Of a stretch of 64,000 nucleotides of DNA, positions 35,751 through 44,568 are shown in pieces. A program made the translations under genes and the position numbers. Source of the DNA: Pedobacter cryoconitis (GTDB lineage: Bacteria; Bacteroidota; Bacteroidia; Sphingobacteriales; Sphingobacteriaceae); the NCBI RefSeq assembly GCF_014207135.1, contig NZ_JACHCC010000008.1:308918-372917 (forward strand). The letters are read 5' to 3'. Numbering within the stretch: position 1 is the first letter of the stretch; each line of letters starts with the position of its first letter. The notes beneath the pieces are model-generated. The model saw only the letters and a list, made by a program, of their open reading frames with translations, ran no database searches and was not told the DNA's origin.

Positions 35751-38700
35751 TTATTCTTGCAAAGCGTAATCCGACGGTGTTCTTCCAAACTGTTTTACGA
35801 ACTCTTTGCTGAAATATTTGGGATCACTAAAACCTACGTTATAAGCAATCTCATAAACGGTATATACATTTTGACAAAGCAGCTGAGCGGCTCTCTTCAA
35901 ACGCACAGACTTGATGAAATTATTTACGGTAAGGCCGGTCAGCACTTTAATCTTTTTATAAAGAATGGGAGTACTCATTCCTAAATCCGAGGCCAGGGTA
36001 TTTACATTAAAATCAAGACTGGTAAAATTACTTTCAATGAGGTCCATCACCTTATTCAAGAATTCTTCGTCAGAAGATTCTATTACAATATTGGAAGGCT
36101 GCAAGGTAATCTGCTGACTAAACTTCCTTCTCATATTTGCTTGAAGCATGAGCAGGTTAGAAATTGTCAGTTGCAGACTGCTGATGCTGAAAGGTTTGGT
36201 CAGGTAGGCCTCTGCTCCTGTTTTCAAACCATTCACTTCATGAATATTTCCGGTACGGGCGGTGAGGAGAATCACAGGAATATGACTGGTTCGAATATCT
36301 GTCTTTAACGTACGACAGAGTTCCAGTCCATCCATTACCGGCATCATAACATCGCTGACAATCAGGTCCGGTATTTTTTCGAAGGCCAGCGCCAATCCTA
36401 ATACCCCATTGTCTGCCTCCAGAATTTGATAAAATGGCTTTAAAGATTGTACAATAAACTCCCGGACTTCAGGATTGTCTTCGACAATCAATAAGGTCAC
36501 CTGTTCATCAGTAACTTTTTGTTCTGATGCTGGCACCAACATCACCAGCTCTTCCATATCGGTAGCCGGTTCATAATGTGCCGGATTTTCACTGTTCAAA
36601 AATTCAACCATCAATTCTTCTTTTGAAAAATGGGAACGTCCCAGCATCAATCTCAAACAAAAACAGGTATTCATGTCTGCCAGATGCATGTCTTTTTTCT
36701 CCGATAAGAACAATCCTCCGTGATGGAGCTGCGCAATCTTTCTGGAAAGGGCAAGACCAATTCCAGTTCCACTATTTCTGGAAAGGGGGTCTTTTACCTG
36801 GTAGAAATTGGTAAAAAGCTTATCCCTGCTTTCTTCAGGAATACTTTTTCCATTGTCGCAGACACGCAATTCAACAAAGCCATCGCTGGTTTTAAATACT
36901 GACAGGCGAATGACCCCCTGATCCGGCGTACACTTAAAGGCATTCGATAGCAGGTTGTACAACACTTTTTCCAGCTGTTCATTGTCGAAGTAAACCTCAA
37001 TATGTTCTTCCTCCGACAAAAATTCATATTTGAGCTGCTGCCTGATGGCCAGGTCCTGAAAAGAAAGAAAGATCTCTTTAGCAAAGCTGACAATATTTCC
37101 AGGTGCAATGTTGAGCCCCAATTTACCAGACTCCGCTTTTCTAAAATCCAGTAATTCATTCACCAGTCTGGTCAGTCGTCCTGCATTTCTACGTACCAGG
37201 AGGAGTTTCCTGTTCAGTACCGGAGATTCCCTGGTCTCCTCAATCAGACTTTCCAAAGGCCCTTCGATTAAAGTTAGGGGGGTTCTGATTTCATGGGAGA
37301 CATTGGTAAAAAAGTCCAGTTTCATTTGATACACTTCATGTTCTCTTTTCAGGAGTGCCCGAATCCAGAGGAATCTGGAGAACAGGAACAGCAGGCCAAG
37401 GAAGCAGGACAGGTAAATCAAATAGGCCCACCAGGTTTTCCAGAAAGGCGGGTTCACATGGATGATCAGCCTGGTCGGCTCTGGATTCCATACCCCATCA
37501 TTGTTGGATCCACGGATCAATAAAGTATAAGTTCCAGAAGGAAGGTTGGTAAAGGTTGCCGAAGGACTGTTCACATAATTCCAATCTTTCTCAAATCCTT
37601 CCAGCTTATAGGCATACCTGTTCTTTTCCGGTTTAATATAGTTGAGTATGGCAAAATCTACCGTAAAAATATTCTGATGGTAAGAAAAGGTCAGTGCTTT
37701 GGTGAGGCCGATATTTTCAGTTAACAATTCCGTCTCATCGCCAATGGCAACCGGCTTATTAAAGAGTTTCAATCGTGTAAACACCACTTTAGGCACCCGG
37801 TTATTGTCCTTAATCTGATCCGGAAAGAAACTCAGCAGCCCATTGAATCCACCAAAGAAAAACTCTCCCCTGCTGTCTTTAAAGAAAGAGTTATAATTGA
37901 ACACATTGCCGGGAAGGCCATCTCTAACAGTATAGGTCTTGAATTTTTCACGATCAAACTTGGACAAGCCATTATCAGTACTGATCCAAAGGTTGCCTTT
38001 ATCATCTTCCAACATGCCCAATACCACATTGCTAGGCAAGCCATCATCCTTCGTAAATGCACGAATAGTTTTTCGCACGGGCATATACCGGATCAGACCA
38101 GACTCATAACCACCCAGCCAGATATAACCTCTGGAATCTTCCTGAATAAAATTGATGTCATCGAGCAGCATCCGTTCATCATTGGTCTTAAAGCGCTTTA
38201 CCTGAGTAGTGTTCGGCTCCAGGATATAGGTTCCAGAGCCACAAGCCATCCAGACATTGCCTTTTGAATCCTGGAACAAGGTACGCACCACCTTTAAATC
38301 ATGTTCTGGATGACGACCGTAAAAATGAGAGAAATTATCTGATCCTTCATTATATAGGTGAATACCACTGGCACGAGTACCAATCCAGAACCGCCCTTGC
38401 CGGTCATGAAGTAAAGCCACAATGCGGTTAGAGTTTAAGGCAGCTGGATCTGCCGGATTGGGCTTATAATGACGAAAGGTTTTGGTCTCCGGTAGATACA
38501 AATCCAGCCCACCTTCGTAAGTACCCACCCATACTTTTCCATTGCGGTCAATGGAAACTGCTTTGACCAGTGTTGAACTTAAGGAAGCAGGGTTCTCAGG
38601 GTCATGCCTGAAGCTGCTGAACTTACCCGAAGTACGGTCATAATAATTCAGCCCTTCCGCTTCCGTTCCAATCCATAAGTTGTGTTTGGTATCCTCCACA

Positions 38701-39821
38701 ATAGAGCTCACCACATTACTGCTTAGCCCATTTTTCCCGATTTTAGATTTGTATCCCCGGAATGGTGTGGAGTTGACATGGTATACATTTACCCCACCAT
38801 AATAGGTACCCACCCAGATCGAGCCGGCTGCATCCTGCATCAGATCGTAAATAGAATTCTGATTCAGGCTGGAAGGATCATCAGGAAGATGGTTTAACAC
38901 TTTTATCGCGAAAGTCTCCAAATCGATGATATTGATCCCGTTTATAGTGGACACCCATAATTTACCTGCTTTAGTCTGCAGCATCTTTCGGATCACATTA
39001 CTGCTGATGGTATTCGGCTGTCCCTTTTTATATCGAAAATGCCTGAAGGATCCGGTTGACCTATCCAACAGCTCCAGTCCGCCACTATGTGTACCGATCC
39101 ATAAATTGTGTTTATGATCTTCCAAAATGGAGCTAATATCATTATCGCTTAAGCTCTCCGGACGATTGCGTTCATGAACGTAAGACTTATATATATATTG
39201 TCCATTTTTCAGCTCCATACTGGTCAGCCCCTGAAGGGTACCCACCCATAGCACATTATTATGGTCCTGAAAAATGGTTTTGATCAGGTGGTATGTCTGA
39301 CCTTTATCCGGAACAGGCCTGGTCATGAAGCGCTCAAACTTATCGGCTGCAACCAATTTATTCAAACCACTATCTGTGCCTACCCAAATGAAACCCTGAT
39401 GGTCTTCATAAATACTCCTGATGATGTTATTGCTGAGGCTGTACTTTTTATCCGGATGGTATTGGAAGCGCTTAAAAGAATTGGTTTTCGGCAGGTATAA
39501 GTTTAGCCCTTTCTGTGTCCCTACCCATACATTGCCCTTGCTATCGGTAAGCAGGGCATTGATGTTCATACTGCTGGTTAAAGAAGACTTATCATTTTTA
39601 TGGTATTTATAAATTTCGAAATTCTGGGTGTTGAATTTGTTGAGGCCATCTTTGGTTCCAAACCACATGAAGCCCAGACTATCCTGCGTAATGGACAATA
39701 CACTGCTTTGCGACAATCCGTCTTCTACGGTCAGGTGATTGAAACTAATCTCTTTGTGTTGCGCAAACGCTCCTATAAAGGAAAACATCAGCCCCAGAAA
39801 GAATAGTTTAAAGTGGTTCAT
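35751..39821 (-). CDS. Hybrid two-component system sensor/regulator (HTCS)
   Basis: About 1356 residues from the ATG at 39821, which gives the signal peptide MNHFKLFFLGLMFSFIGAFA. The periplasmic part is a two-propeller sensor with many xxIWIGTxxGL repeats (to about 700) and a Y_Y_Y domain. A membrane segment lies near 800-822. The histidine kinase has VSHEIRTPL (His near 842), the N box NLLSNAFKC and the G box GTGIGLAL. The receiver has phospho-Asp in VSDVMMP (near 1157), and an AraC helix-turn-helix closes the chain (VGFSDPKYFSKEF). It senses a breakdown product of the glycan and switches on the adjacent operon. Confidence 0.95.
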   Translation of the reverse strand: MNHFKLFFLGLMFSFIGAFAQHKEISFNHLTVEDGLSQSSVLSITQDSLGFMWFGTKDGLNKFNTQNFEIYKYHKNDKSSLTSSMNINALLTDSKGNVWVGTQKGLNLYLPKTNSFKRFQYHPDKKYSLSNNIIRSIYEDHQGFIWVGTDSGLNKLVAADKFERFMTRPVPDKGQTYHLIKTIFQDHNNVLWVGTLQGLTSMELKNGQYIYKSYVHERNRPESLSDNDISSILEDHKHNLWIGTHSGGLELLDRSTGSFRHFRYKKGQPNTISSNVIRKMLQTKAGKLWVSTINGINIIDLETFAIKVLNHLPDDPSSLNQNSIYDLMQDAAGSIWVGTYYGGVNVYHVNSTPFRGYKSKIGKNGLSSNVVSSIVEDTKHNLWIGTEAEGLNYYDRTSGKFSSFRHDPENPASLSSTLVKAVSIDRNGKVWVGTYEGGLDLYLPETKTFRHYKPNPADPAALNSNRIVALLHDRQGRFWIGTRASGIHLYNEGSDNFSHFYGRHPEHDLKVVRTLFQDSKGNVWMACGSGTYILEPNTTQVKRFKTNDERMLLDDINFIQEDSRGYIWLGGYESGLIRYMPVRKTIRAFTKDDGLPSNVVLGMLEDDKGNLWISTDNGLSKFDREKFKTYTVRDGLPGNVFNYNSFFKDSRGEFFFGGFNGLLSFFPDQIKDNNRVPKVVFTRLKLFNKPVAIGDETELLTENIGLTKALTFSYHQNIFTVDFAILNYIKPEKNRYAYKLEGFEKDWNYVNSPSATFTNLPSGTYTLLIRGSNNDGVWNPEPTRLIIHVNPPFWKTWWAYLIYLSCFLGLLFLFSRFLWIRALLKREHEVYQMKLDFFTNVSHEIRTPLTLIEGPLESLIEETRESPVLNRKLLLVRRNAGRLTRLVNELLDFRKAESGKLGLNIAPGNIVSFAKEIFLSFQDLAIRQQLKYEFLSEEEHIEVYFDNEQLEKVLYNLLSNAFKCTPDQGVIRLSVFKTSDGFVELRVCDNGKSIPEESRDKLFTNFYQVKDPLSRNSGTGIGLALSRKIAQLHHGGLFLSEKKDMHLADMNTCFCLRLMLGRSHFSKEELMVEFLNSENPAHYEPATDMEELVMLVPASEQKVTDEQVTLLIVEDNPEVREFIVQSLKPFYQILEADNGVLGLALAFEKIPDLIVSDVMMPVMDGLELCRTLKTDIRTSHIPVILLTARTGNIHEVNGLKTGAEAYLTKPFSISSLQLTISNLLMLQANMRRKFSQQITLQPSNIVIESSDEEFLNKVMDLIESNFTSLDFNVNTLASDLGMSTPILYKKIKVLTGLTVNNFIKSVRLKRAAQLLCQNVYTVYEIAYNVGFSDPKYFSKEFVKQFGRTPSDYALQE

Positions 39822-39959
39822 TTTGGTATAGGCATACAATATACTGAAAATTACTACAGGCTATTGTGTTATCTGGTCAGGGGTAAATGTATATAATTTA
39901 CCAGAATTTCTCCTATTTTCAGCGGTATTAATACATGAGGTACCCTGATCAGGCTTTAT

Positions 39960-40054
39960 TGGTTCAACCAGTTTTTGAAGGCATCAGCCCGTTCTTCACT
40001 GACCACTACTTCCAGTCCTTCCAGTGGAGCAGGTTCCAATACAATTCTAACCCT
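39960..40054 (-). pseudogene. C-terminal remnant of an unknown protein
   Basis: On the minus strand about 30 codons read VENRVRIVLEPAPLEGLE and then EERADAFKNWLNQ before a stop, preceded by an in-frame stop. It looks like the end of a real protein with no beginning. It lies just inside the right end of interval C. The rest of 39822-40257 shows nothing. Confidence 0.4.
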
Positions 40055-40257
40055 GTTCTCGACAGCTTATACATGGTTGTATTTGCAAACAACATAGATT
40101 GTGTAAACCTTTAAAAGAATCTTTTGTAATCTACCTTGATATTATTAATAACTAATTGTTTAGAAATAGCTTATATTTTACTTTATTTCCTCTATAAAAA
40201 CTTTGTCTTTCATATTGAACGCGATTATAAATCACCATTTTTATGTAAGTTTATATC

Positions 40258-40382
40258 ATAGCATTTGCAGCTAAAATATACTAAAAAAAAGGTGCGTTAT
40301 TCGGGAAGTCGAATTCCAAAACCATCCTTATACCATTTAAACGTTGATTTTTGCACTGGGTTCGAATCCAAGCGGGATCACA
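40258..40382. repeat. Outer right-end repeat and tRNA-Lys 3' copy
   Basis: Starts ATAGCATTTGCAGCT and ends GGTTCGAATCCAAGCGGGATC, aligning over its length with 11452-11580 and 15586-15712 but with more changes, including one that breaks a T-arm pair. The weaker match suggests that it is the oldest junction. A terminator stem follows at 40404. Confidence 0.7.
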
Positions 40383-40403
40383 GCTAAGATTATCAAAATG
40401 TAT

Positions 40404-40438
40404 AAAACCCTGTAAACTTAATGTTAGCAGGGTTTTTG
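40404..40438 (+). terminator. Terminator after the fourth tRNA-Lys copy
   Basis: AAAACCCTG pairs with CAGGGTTTT, followed by T residues. It may be the terminator that originally followed the tRNA-Lys gene before the islands arrived. The stretch 40439-40666 holds nothing convincing. Confidence 0.55.
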
Positions 40439-40666
40439 TTTTTTTAGTGCCTTTGTTGAACAAACAGAGACTTTTTCCGTAAATGCAAAGTGAAAATCTC
40501 ATAGGATTTTCGATAATGCGCGTGGGGGAAATAACTGATTCGTGTAAAATGAGCGATTTGGTGTGTTATGCAAATATTTTCTGTCGCTCCAACTTCAATA
40601 GGACTAAAAATGGGGATAGTAATAAAAATGCCTCGGCCGAAAGGATAAATGGACTTCAAACAATCT

Positions 40667-41404
40667 CTAATTATTAATATAATTCCTAATCCTTCTTGAC
40701 ATCACTTTTCCAGTTATGCCACTAATTACTATATCTTCAATTTTATCCGGAGCCTTTAACCAGCTAACTTGCCAAACTGGAGATTGATTATCAGAAACTG
40801 CCCTCTTAATTGAAGTCAAATATCCAGGATTTTGTGGTATAGGCCCTTTTTTTAATGGAATTTTTTCTTGTTCTAAAAACTGAACAAGTTGTTCAAAGGT
40901 AAATTTGAAAGGTGTATCATAATCGATGGTTGAAGTTAATTTCCCTTCTGGATTAAAGCTGTACCAGATTCCCTTTTTAAAAGTTCCATATAATACATTA
41001 AACTCCAACCCTTTACTTTTTACATTTCCATTCTGATGATAAATCTTTATTAAATTAAAGTACGCATTGCTGATTCGCTGCTCCAACCTATACTCTCCAT
41101 AATTGTCACCAGAGAACCTGATATTGTCGCCATTTTCTGCCTGAAACTGGTAATCGTAAACCTCTATCTCAATCGCCTTTCTATCAGGCAGTATTTTAGT
41201 ACCATGGCTTTTATTGGCTTTTGCCTTCAACTCGTTTAAATCAAGTTTTTCGAAATCACCGGAGACCTTTGGTAGCTGCATATTTTTAGAATTTATAGTA
41301 GTATTTGGTTGATGTTTTTGACCACTGCAAGATAATGTCGTTCCAGCTAAAAGAATAGCAACAAATAAAGTTTTAATCTGGAACTGTCTGCTTATTTTCT
41401 TCAT
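40667..41404 (-). CDS. Lipoprotein of unknown function
   Basis: 245 residues. LAGTTLSCSGQ gives a lipobox with Cys near 26. The mature part includes YHQNGNVKSKG and GIWYSFNPEGKLTSTIDYD, reminiscent of MORN-type repeats, and FTFEQLVQFLEQEKIPL. It begins 25 bases after the metzincin-like gene, so the pair is likely cotranscribed. The order toxin-like enzyme then lipoprotein is also seen in effector/immunity pairs, but there is no direct evidence for that here. Confidence 0.6.
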   Translation of the reverse strand: MKKISRQFQIKTLFVAILLAGTTLSCSGQKHQPNTTINSKNMQLPKVSGDFEKLDLNELKAKANKSHGTKILPDRKAIEIEVYDYQFQAENGDNIRFSGDNYGEYRLEQRISNAYFNLIKIYHQNGNVKSKGLEFNVLYGTFKKGIWYSFNPEGKLTSTIDYDTPFKFTFEQLVQFLEQEKIPLKKGPIPQNPGYLTSIKRAVSDNQSPVWQVSWLKAPDKIEDIVISGITGKVMSRRIRNYINN

Positions 41405-41429
41405 GACGGTTAATTATAATAATCTCCTG

Positions 41430-42932
41430 TTATTCATTTTCTGCCGCGGCATGTGCAACTTTCCATTGCCAATGCCATAAATTAGTTCGTTGTATATTAA
41501 CCTGATGACTATAATCCATTACATTATCTGTTTTCTGAATCTTGAACGTGAATTTTGCTTTTGGCGCAGCCTCTACATTGACAAACGTATGAGGTAGATC
41601 GAGGGAATGTAGAAACTCATGAGCTGCCGTTTCATCATTTTTTGTAGGGAAAAGAACAACGTTATCTCCTGATGAATATCCATTCAACCCCTGCACAGTA
41701 TTAGTAGTATCAACATATCCACCACCATCATTGAGATAAAATGCTTTAAAATACCCATTATATCTAGAAGGAAGAAGACTGCTCAGAAATACTTCCATCG
41801 ACTGAAAATTACTGGGTCGATGTGAATTTCTTGTAACCGGAGCAGTCGAATAATCATCTGCATAATAGGATGCAATTTGTCCGCTATTTATATATTTACT
41901 ATCAAAATCAGGAAGCGAACTCACATCCAGCATATCAGTTGCAACCTCTGGATTAACTAATGCCTGATTCAAAAATTTTCTAAAAAGATCTTCCTGGCCT
42001 GTAGTAGCGATATAAGCATTAGAAATGCTCGTTTTAACAGCAACAAGTACAATTTTTTTCTTTTTTCTTTGAACGTTCGCCCAAACTTTTAATCTTCCAG
42101 CAACAGCACTCGTTTTTGTTCCATTAGCAGCAGTTTTAATACTACGTATCGTTATCACCTGATCAACTGCGAATTCTTTCTTACACTCAATAGTTACTGC
42201 ATCATTTAACCTCTTAATTCCTCTCCCTCTTGCAATCACTTGTTTTGGTGTAATTACAAAATTTGGATTATCATCAAACTCCAATGAATCCGCATCTTCT
42301 TCAATATCCACAATCAAACTTAAAACTGCCTGTGTATTAGAATAAGTAGTTGGACGTTCAGGAGTACCAATCATTTTAGGAAATAAGCTCAACCATGAAA
42401 CAAAGTATTCTTCTTTAATAGGATTGTTATTGGCATCTTTAACTTCCACACCAGAACTATCCTTCTTATTTCGCCATGGAACTGTGTGCTTATCATACTC
42501 AGATTTTAAGGTCAAAAATGGACCGGAATTTAATACACTTTCACCATTATTTACACTAAAATCCGGACCAGCAGAATTAATATCCCTGTAGATATTTGCC
42601 GGAGTATGAGGTGTTCTGCTATAATATTTCCCTATAATTGTTTCATACTTTACATCACCAACCATACTTGGACTTATATCTGCCAGCCTTAACCAATCAA
42701 AACCATAACCATCACCTTTCCAACCAACTTTGGGCCTAAAATGAACAATTATTTTAGCATCTATTTGCTTTGAAGGTATAACTGGCTCTCCAAAAACGAC
42801 TCCATCATTTGAATTCTCAACAATTTTCCCTGCGGCATTTGTGTTAATTATCTCCGCAAAAATAGTATAATCGTTCTTTGACACCTCATTAAAAACACCA
42901 TTCGATATTTTTATAATATTTCCTTTACTCAT
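41430..42932 (-). CDS. Metzincin-like zinc metalloprotease without a signal peptide
   Basis: 500 residues. AAHEFLHSLDLPHTF near 436-450 fits the zinc site HExxHxxxxxH, with Asp in place of the usual Gly, and NVMDYSHQ near 470 fits the metzincin Met-turn. Residues 1-300 contain several beta-rich segments I do not recognise (KIIVHFRPKVGWKGDGYGFD). There is no signal peptide or lipobox, so it either acts inside the cell or leaves by a specialised secretion system. The lipoprotein gene follows closely. Confidence 0.65.
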   Translation of the reverse strand: MSKGNIIKISNGVFNEVSKNDYTIFAEIINTNAAGKIVENSNDGVVFGEPVIPSKQIDAKIIVHFRPKVGWKGDGYGFDWLRLADISPSMVGDVKYETIIGKYYSRTPHTPANIYRDINSAGPDFSVNNGESVLNSGPFLTLKSEYDKHTVPWRNKKDSSGVEVKDANNNPIKEEYFVSWLSLFPKMIGTPERPTTYSNTQAVLSLIVDIEEDADSLEFDDNPNFVITPKQVIARGRGIKRLNDAVTIECKKEFAVDQVITIRSIKTAANGTKTSAVAGRLKVWANVQRKKKKIVLVAVKTSISNAYIATTGQEDLFRKFLNQALVNPEVATDMLDVSSLPDFDSKYINSGQIASYYADDYSTAPVTRNSHRPSNFQSMEVFLSSLLPSRYNGYFKAFYLNDGGGYVDTTNTVQGLNGYSSGDNVVLFPTKNDETAAHEFLHSLDLPHTFVNVEAAPKAKFTFKIQKTDNVMDYSHQVNIQRTNLWHWQWKVAHAAAENE

Positions 42933-43109
42933 AGCTGAGCGGCTAATGCTGTAATATTGCTTCTTTTAAAAACCATGTATATTAGTTATGAGTACGTTTA
43001 TAAATAGACCTATCAGCAAAAAGTTTGCCACATTTAACTGAAAAAAAATAATTTATAGTAAATAAATTAAGTTATTTCCATAAAAGAAGAGCAAAAAAAT
43101 TGTGCTGCA

Positions 43110-43757
43110 CTAATCTGTTTGCCAGGTAATCTGGCCCGTATAAATACTGTTTGAAATACTTTTGTGATTTTCCGAAATGAAAGAAATATAGGTCTCGGCA
43201 ATTAAAGGGGCTCTGGTTTTGGGCATCTGTAAGTAACCAAACCCCTCAGCCCTTTTAGCCGCATTAAGTTGATGTATAGCGACTCGTTTTTCAGGTAGAT
43301 AGACCAATAGCATCGCCTGGTCACTAGCCTTTATTCCATGAGCCGTAAATTTGGAGTCCCAGCTGAATAAAAGGCTATCATCTGTTGCTTTTACCCTGGT
43401 CATCGGGGTTAACGGCATTTTACCCTTGCTCAATAAAACTTTGGTAAAATCAATATGTTGTAAAGGATATGTGCCGGTAATTGCATTTAACCTTGTATAT
43501 GAAGCAGCTACATCATAATAACTTTTAGAAACCTGCTTTGCCGCCAACTCAAATCCAATTTTAATAAACTCTCTGACAGATTTCAGAAAAGCTGAAGTTA
43601 CTGCTGTTGCCTGCCAACTGGATAATACTGGTACAGTGGGCTTATCTGTACGTATACCGATTGTTCTTTTTACAGTTTTCCCATACAATCTGTAAGTTAC
43701 AGTATTGCCGATTTTACCTGTAAATCCTTCATCTGAACCTTTTCTTAATATTGCCAT
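43110..43757 (-). CDS. DUF6266 family protein
   Basis: 215 residues. The N-terminus MAILRKGSDEGFTGKIGN followed by VTYRLYGK, and VRATxxSLLFSWDS-like text around residue 125, match DUF6266 proteins, which are common in Pedobacter and have no known role. No signal peptide. It is 177 bases upstream of the metzincin-like gene on the same strand. Confidence 0.7.
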   Translation of the reverse strand: MAILRKGSDEGFTGKIGNTVTYRLYGKTVKRTIGIRTDKPTVPVLSSWQATAVTSAFLKSVREFIKIGFELAAKQVSKSYYDVAASYTRLNAITGTYPLQHIDFTKVLLSKGKMPLTPMTRVKATDDSLLFSWDSKFTAHGIKASDQAMLLVYLPEKRVAIHQLNAAKRAEGFGYLQMPKTRAPLIAETYISFISENHKSISNSIYTGQITWQTD

Positions 43758-43858
43758 AATCGTAATTTTTAGATAAACTACCTTTATTTTCTATTCAAGA
43801 TAGTAAATTATTCTTAATATACAATTACAACCAAGTTTGGTTTCTAAACTCTATTCTA

Positions 43859-43927
43859 GCAGGTTTGAACTGGGTTTGAAGCAGGTTTGAAGTAGGTTTA
43901 GGTGGTTCAAACCTGCTTCAAACCTAG
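43859..43927. repeat. Tandem 11-bp units forming a long hairpin
   Basis: GCAGGTTTGAA (43859), CTGGGTTTGAA (43870), GCAGGTTTGAA (43881) and a shortened GTAGGTTTA (43892) follow each other. The inverted copy at 43906-43927 then pairs with 43870-43891 over 22 bp with one G-U pair and a 14-base loop. There is no T run, so it is unlike a plain terminator. It lies in the gene-free stretch 43758-44281, where little else is evident. Confidence 0.6.
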
Positions 43928-44206
43928 TTTAACCCTTCATCAACATAGAAGAGAAACCGACTAGAACTACAACTTGTTGTCACGTCGTATAATAGCTATA
44001 CAAGTTTGAAATTAATTGTACCAGGGTTATACGTTCTAAATTGATCATTGTAAATGAGCTATAAAAGAGCTGATTCAGGTAATTTTAATTCTCTTTTCTT
44101 CCCTCTTTTTTTTTAATGTTCCATCAAAAAATCTTAACGCTTCCCTCTATCAAGATACATTGGGAACTCTCCCCCTCTATTTTGCACCTTTTTAAATAAA
44201 AACTAC

Positions 44207-44253
44207 AAAATCTATAGATTTTATATTTTTAGTAAAAAAGAATACTATATTTG
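44207..44253 (+). promoter_or_regulatory. Promoter with overlapping palindrome upstream of the leader ORF
   Basis: TATATTTG at 44246-44253 fits TAnnTTTG. AAAATCTATAGATTTT at 44207-44222 is a perfect 16-bp palindrome placed 24-39 bases upstream of the -7 element, where a regulator would block or contact the polymerase. Confidence 0.6.
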
Positions 44254-44281
44254 CCTGACCAAAAGGACAATTTAGAATCTA

Positions 44282-44371
44282 ATGAGAACAGACTTACATT
44301 TTATAAAAATGAAAAAACACAAATCTAAAGAAGGGACTAGCTTTCTATTAGACAGTCACTGTTGTTGTTGA
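44282..44371 (+). CDS. Candidate leader peptide ending in Cys-Cys-Cys
   Basis: A short frame of 29 codons from the ATG at 44282, or 20 from the in-frame ATG at 44309 (MKKHKSKEGTSFLLDSHCCC). Its last three sense codons are TGT TGT TGT before TGA. It starts just downstream of the promoter and ends 197 bases before the TonB receptor gene. A hairpin begins three bases after its stop. A run of rare amino-acid codons before a hairpin is the plan of a leader that lets ribosome stalling report amino-acid supply, here cysteine. Translation is not proven. Confidence 0.5.
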   Translation: MRTDLHFIKMKKHKSKEGTSFLLDSHCCC

Positions 44372-44373
44372 TT

Positions 44374-44398
44374 CTGTTCAGTAGTAATACCTGAGCAG
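44374..44398 (+). promoter_or_regulatory. Hairpin directly after the leader ORF
   Basis: CTGTTCAG pairs with CTGAGCAG (one G-U) around a nine-base loop, three bases after the leader stop. A second stem, GCCAG/CTGGC with loop TTAT, lies at about 44519-44532, some 37 bases before the receptor start. A ribosome stalled at the Cys codons would cover or disturb the first stem. Confidence 0.4.
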
Positions 44399-44568
44399 GA
44401 CTAAAATATCTGCAAACCCATAGTACACGTTGAATCTCACCAGATGACGAAATTATTCATATGGCTTTGCTTTGCAACCTAACCCTCTTCCAATAATCTT
44501 CAAAAACCAACGCCTAATGCCAGTTATCTGGCCAGCGTATAACCATCAAACCATTTAAACCCAATACG

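Larger units (their letters stand above)
15713..40382. mobile_element. Interval C: polysaccharide locus between tRNA-Lys 3' copies
   Basis: About 24.7 kb lying between the tRNA copies at 15689 and 40359. It has a right-end repeat but no integrase and no copy of the left end seen in A and B. Broken genes stand just inside both ends. It is either an old island that lost its left end or the oldest layer of the stack. Base composition is closer to the backbone than that of A and B, so the acquired status rests on the repeats. Confidence 0.5.

Noticed and set aside
40444..40677. Short frames after the outer tRNA copy
   Set aside because: Overlapping frames on both strands with no recognisable features; the stretch looks non-coding.
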